From Bacteroidota bacterium (GTDB lineage: Bacteria > Bacteroidota > Bacteroidia > Flavobacteriales > Weeksellaceae), in NCBI GenBank assembly GCA_023433225.1, contig JAEZDQ010000048.1:1-15418 (forward strand): a stretch of DNA of 15,418 bases, in the 5' to 3' direction. The translations under genes were made by a program, and so were the position numbers. Numbering within the stretch: the first letter of the stretch is position 1; each line of letters starts with the position of its first letter. Below the pieces are notes generated by a model. It was not told the origin of the DNA, searched no databases, and saw only the letters and a program-made list of their open reading frames with translations. Of the stretch, positions 15,294-15,418 are shown in pieces.

Positions 15294-15418
15294 TCATATA
15301 GTTCTTTTAATTCCGCAGGTGGCTCACCTTCATCAAATGATTGGGAATTATAGGATTCCCCATCCGTTTCAATCGTGATGGTAGTAGCCATTGCCCCGTC
15401 ATAGAAACGAGCTTGGGT
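15266..15418 (-). CDS. 3' part of an unrecognised gene (C-terminal 50 residues)
   Basis: On the - strand an open frame enters from the right edge and stops with TAA at 15268-15266. Its 50 residues, including ARFYDGAMATTITIETDG, SYNSQSFDEG, then EPPAELKELYDYLESLVNQ, have a natural beta-strand-then-helix make-up and are not low complexity. The other - strand frames were not examined in the same detail. I do not recognise the family. The last 28 nt overlap the end of the rhomboid gene tail to tail. The rest of the gene lies outside the window. Confidence 0.6.
   Translation of the reverse strand, partial: TQARFYDGAMATTITIETDGESYNSQSFDEGEPPAELKELYDYLESLVNQ

Noticed and set aside
1..15418. CRISPR arrays, tRNAs, transposons or phage genes
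   Set aside because: No repeat-spacer pattern, tRNA-like cloverleaf, transposase, integrase or terminal inverted repeats were seen on either strand.

Overview
The window reads as a piece of ordinary chromosome from a member of the Bacteroidota, most likely a flavobacterium. Four things point there. The box TAnnTTTG, which is the Bacteroidota primary-sigma -7 element, precedes eight transcription units. Shine-Dalgarno sites are nearly absent. There is a large YfhM-like alpha-2-macroglobulin lipoprotein. The protein families present, including a UbiA-like membrane protein and NRDE, DinB-like and ATP-grasp proteins, fit the same group. I see no phage, insertion sequence, CRISPR array, tRNA or plasmid function.

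Layout, left block (1-8900, + strand): a leaderless BtuF-type periplasmic-binding-fold protein, a dicarboxylate/amino-acid:cation symporter, a UbiA-like multi-pass membrane protein, and a 1857-residue bacterial alpha-2-macroglobulin lipoprotein with an intact CLEQ thioester motif. The last three each have their own TAnnTTTG box, so this looks like same-direction single genes rather than one operon. A strong, probably bidirectional hairpin terminator closes the block.

Middle block (8900-12200, - strand): a small secreted Lys/Glu/Gln/Ala-rich protein, the RNase P RNA gene rnpB, and clpC, the Clp protease unfoldase. Each has its own promoter box. clpC ends in a hairpin terminator that sits almost on top of the rnpB promoter.

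Right block (12250-15418): an NRDE/TANGO2-type protein (-) diverges from a + strand cluster of a DinB-like protein, an ATP-grasp protein and a rhomboid protease. The two divergent promoters interlock within about 30 bp. The DinB-like and ATP-grasp genes overlap and look translationally coupled. The window ends in the 3' part of an unrecognised - strand gene whose stop lies inside the rhomboid gene.

I did not find a convincing new defence, mobile or biosynthetic system. The points most worth a second look are the interlocked NRDE/DinB promoters with the overlapping DinB-ATP-grasp pair, the macroglobulin without a neighbouring pbpC and with a Cys-bracketed Tyr/Asp-rich loop, the small lysine-rich secreted protein beside rnpB, and the compact clpC-terminator/rnpB-promoter junction.
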